Shown piece by piece: positions 62,530-64,000 of a stretch of DNA of 64,000 nt. The notes beneath the pieces were generated by a model. That model was given only the letters and a program-made list of their open reading frames with translations. It ran no database searches and was not told the DNA's origin. The position numbers were made by a program, and so were the translations under genes. The DNA comes from Rummeliibacillus sp. POC4 (GTDB lineage: Bacteria > Bacillota > Bacilli > Bacillales_A > Planococcaceae): positions 1 through 64,000 of the forward strand of contig NZ_QWUA01000019.1 of NCBI RefSeq assembly GCF_003576525.1, read 5' to 3'. Position 1 is the stretch's first letter; the number at the start of each line of letters is the position of its first letter.

Positions 62530-63307
62530 AGAAAAGGTAAGTTTAACAATTGAAGACCAAATAGCTATTCTTATAATCCAAAATCCCCCTGTTAACATAC
62601 TCGATGCTGATGTAGTCGAGCAATTACATCGTAAAATTGATGAAATAGAACAAACACCAACTGTCAAAGTTGTTCTTATTACGGGAGTTGGCGACAAGGC
62701 ATTTATGGCTGGAGGAGACATTAAATCTTTTCCTGAATGGATGGGAAAAGGGGTAGATGTTGCTAAGACTAAATCTCAATGGCTACAACATCCACTAAAT
62801 CGAATCGAAGGATTGCCTTACCCAACTATCTGTATATTAAATGGTGTTGCCCTTGGCGGAGGGTGCGAATTAGCATTAGCTTGTGATATTCGCATCGCAG
62901 AAGAACACATCAAGATTGGCTTACCAGAAATCAAACTTGGCCTTTTTCCTGGTGCTGGTGGCACACAAAGACTTGCAAGATTAGTTGGAAAAGCAAAAGC
63001 TAAAGAGATTATTTTCACAGGAGAACCCTTAACAGCCGAGCAAGCCTTATCCATAGGATTAGTGAATATCGTTGTAAAGAAATGGTATGGCTTAACAACT
63101 GGCCTCCAACTCGCGAAAAAAATTGCCAATCATTCACGCCAAGCACTAATCTATGCAAAGCAATCAATCGATGAGGGTTATGAACAAAGCCTATCCAATG
63201 CGCTAGAAACGGAAGCTCACTATTTTGGTCGTGTTTTCCAAACAGAAGACATTAAAGAAGGCGTTGCAGCATTTATCGAAAAAAGAGAACCACGTTTTTT
63301 GGAATGA
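62519..63307 (+). CDS. Enoyl-CoA hydratase/isomerase family protein
   Basis: A 262-residue crotonase-fold enzyme. It has the oxyanion-hole segments AFMAGGDIKSF and GVALGGGCELALACDIRIAE, the second catalytic region GLPEIKLGLFPGAGGTQRLA (with Glu in LPEIKLG and in the preceding CEL), and a C-terminal KEGVAAFIEKREPRF. It probably hydrates or isomerises the CoA ester made by the ligase upstream. The ATG with AGAGGAGGA upstream lies within the last codons of the ligase gene. The other beta-oxidation genes are not in this window. Confidence 0.9.
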   Translation: MEYKEKVSLTIEDQIAILIIQNPPVNILDADVVEQLHRKIDEIEQTPTVKVVLITGVGDKAFMAGGDIKSFPEWMGKGVDVAKTKSQWLQHPLNRIEGLPYPTICILNGVALGGGCELALACDIRIAEEHIKIGLPEIKLGLFPGAGGTQRLARLVGKAKAKEIIFTGEPLTAEQALSIGLVNIVVKKWYGLTTGLQLAKKIANHSRQALIYAKQSIDEGYEQSLSNALETEAHYFGRVFQTEDIKEGVAAFIEKREPRFLE

Positions 63308-63576
63308 CTAAGTAAGTGAAGTCACATCTGGCCCTTCAATTTACCAAATAATTAATAGTTCAAAAGGCTTTTTGCTGTAAAACAAAAATCCTGTTTAAAT
63401 AGTAATAAATAACATATAATAAGTCTTTTGTACATTATTTTTTGAAAATTTAGATGTTAAATAAATGATACAAAATACACTAAAAAACCTATCTTAACTA
63501 AAGGTTATAAAGCCAAAGTATCCAAAAACGAATAAAAATGTATCATATTAGCCACAGGAAAGGAGAAACCGGAGGA
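63308..63576. other. Intergenic region downstream of the enoyl-CoA hydratase gene
   Basis: AT-rich, about 270 bases. No gene and no perfect terminator are seen. Confidence 0.4.
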
Positions 63577-63753
63577 ATGGGTTTATTATTAAAGGTGTTC
63601 TCATATGGTGATCCTGTAGACATTGTGAATATGTTGGTTGTGGCTATGATACTTTTGAGTAATGGTCATTATCATTTTCTACATAATCAGGGCTTCCATT
63701 TTCAGAAAGAAACTCTTTTATTATTATCATTCATAAATAAGGAGGAGTTATTG

Positions 63754-64000
63754 ATGTCATATGTAGTTTGCCCAAAACCGAAATGTCAACAAAGATATCC
63801 AATTGAATATTTTAGGTCCATCCTAAGAGATACGAAACCCGTAAAGTGCGAAAAATGTTGTACTGTATTAATTGAAAAGGATGGTCGCATTAATGCGTTA
63901 CAAGATGCTACAATCCGTTCCATTCACACCATGGCAAAATTAGAAGCACTAAGGCTAGAGGAAATAAAAGAAAAACGTAAAGAGTTATACCAGTTGAAAA
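63754..64000 (+). CDS. Hypothetical protein with N-terminal zinc-ribbon-like cysteines (partial, runs off the window)
   Basis: The open frame continues past the end of the window. It starts MSYVVCPKPKCQQRYPIEYF, has a second cysteine group in KPVKCEKCCTVLIEK, then a charged helix (TMAKLEALRLEEIKEKRKEL). The CxxxxC and CxxCC groups suggest a zinc ribbon at the N-terminus. AAGGAGGAG lies six bases before this ATG. The same frame is open back to an ATG at 63577 that also has ribosome-binding-like sites (AAAGGAG, GGAGGA), giving a possible 59-residue hydrophobic extension. Family not recognised. Confidence 0.55.
   Translation, partial: MSYVVCPKPKCQQRYPIEYFRSILRDTKPVKCEKCCTVLIEKDGRINALQDATIRSIHTMAKLEALRLEEIKEKRKELYQLK

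Overview
The window is low-GC DNA (roughly one third G+C) from an endospore-forming member of the Bacillales. Evidence for this is strong AGGAGG-type ribosome binding sites, TTG and GTG starts, many Rho-independent terminators, an H-type small acid-soluble spore protein, YfhD/YfhE-like small proteins, SwrC-like RND and YitT-type membrane proteins, and a yrk/cst-like sulfur operon. A Lysinibacillus/Solibacillus/Rummeliibacillus-type organism would fit, but that is inference. There are no rRNA genes, phage genes, insertion sequences or CRISPR arrays. The only tRNA is tRNA-Arg(CCU).

Layout. 0-5 kb: D-serine ammonia-lyase, a tiny membrane protein, a candidate structured RNA with its own terminator, and a two-gene carboxy(nor)spermidine dehydrogenase/decarboxylase operon (alternative spermidine route). 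5-8.7 kb: YitT-like membrane protein, NupC-type nucleoside transporter with a leader hairpin, a remnant of a surface protein and two small genes. 8.9-13.7 kb: a 1604-residue protein that looks like a decayed SF1 helicase fused to an intact-looking DUF559/Vsr-type nuclease and a long Glu/Lys/Val-rich segment. 13.8-18.1 kb: TldE/TldD protease pair, intergenic repeat arrays, tRNA-Arg, spore genes. 18.3-27.1 kb: GldA-like dehydrogenase, DUF1540 protein, membrane GGDEF(degenerate)-EAL protein, unknown protein, ThDP enzyme, secreted beta-helix protein, Nudix hydrolase. 27.1-34.8 kb: more repeat arrays, secreted LRR protein, Ca2+-type P-ATPase, a frameshifted oxalate decarboxylase, TetR with a divergent SDR gene. 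35.1-39.5 kb: persulfide-responsive operon (CstR, four rhodanese modules, two TusA modules, DsrE, persulfide dioxygenase-like MBL, TauE exporter) with four near-identical operator palindromes. 39.7-47.7 kb: cold-shock protein, serine hydrolase, EamA permease, APH-like kinase, SelO AMPylase, polysaccharide pyruvyl transferase. 48-55.5 kb: RND pump, then a chemoreceptor translationally coupled to an SDR dehydrogenase and a sodium:solute symporter. 55.7-59.4 kb: B6-vitamer kinase facing an ECF S component whose promoter and first codons are duplicated 1.9 kb away, flanking a secreted repeat protein. 59.4-64 kb: GntP permease divergent from an acyl-CoA ligase/enoyl-CoA hydratase operon, then a partial zinc-ribbon-like gene.

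The most notable observations are: (1) six intergenic arrays, in both orientations, with an exact 21-bp period (two turns of B-DNA), a shared leader, and two alternative cores (GAGCGAATAAA and CGCGGGAG); (2) the helicase-nuclease with lost ATPase motifs but kept nuclease residues; (3) the CstR regulon with repeated operators; (4) the unidentified multibranched RNA ahead of the polyamine operon; (5) the AC-dinucleotide frameshift in oxalate decarboxylase; (6) the duplicated ECF promoter fused in frame to a foreign coding remnant.
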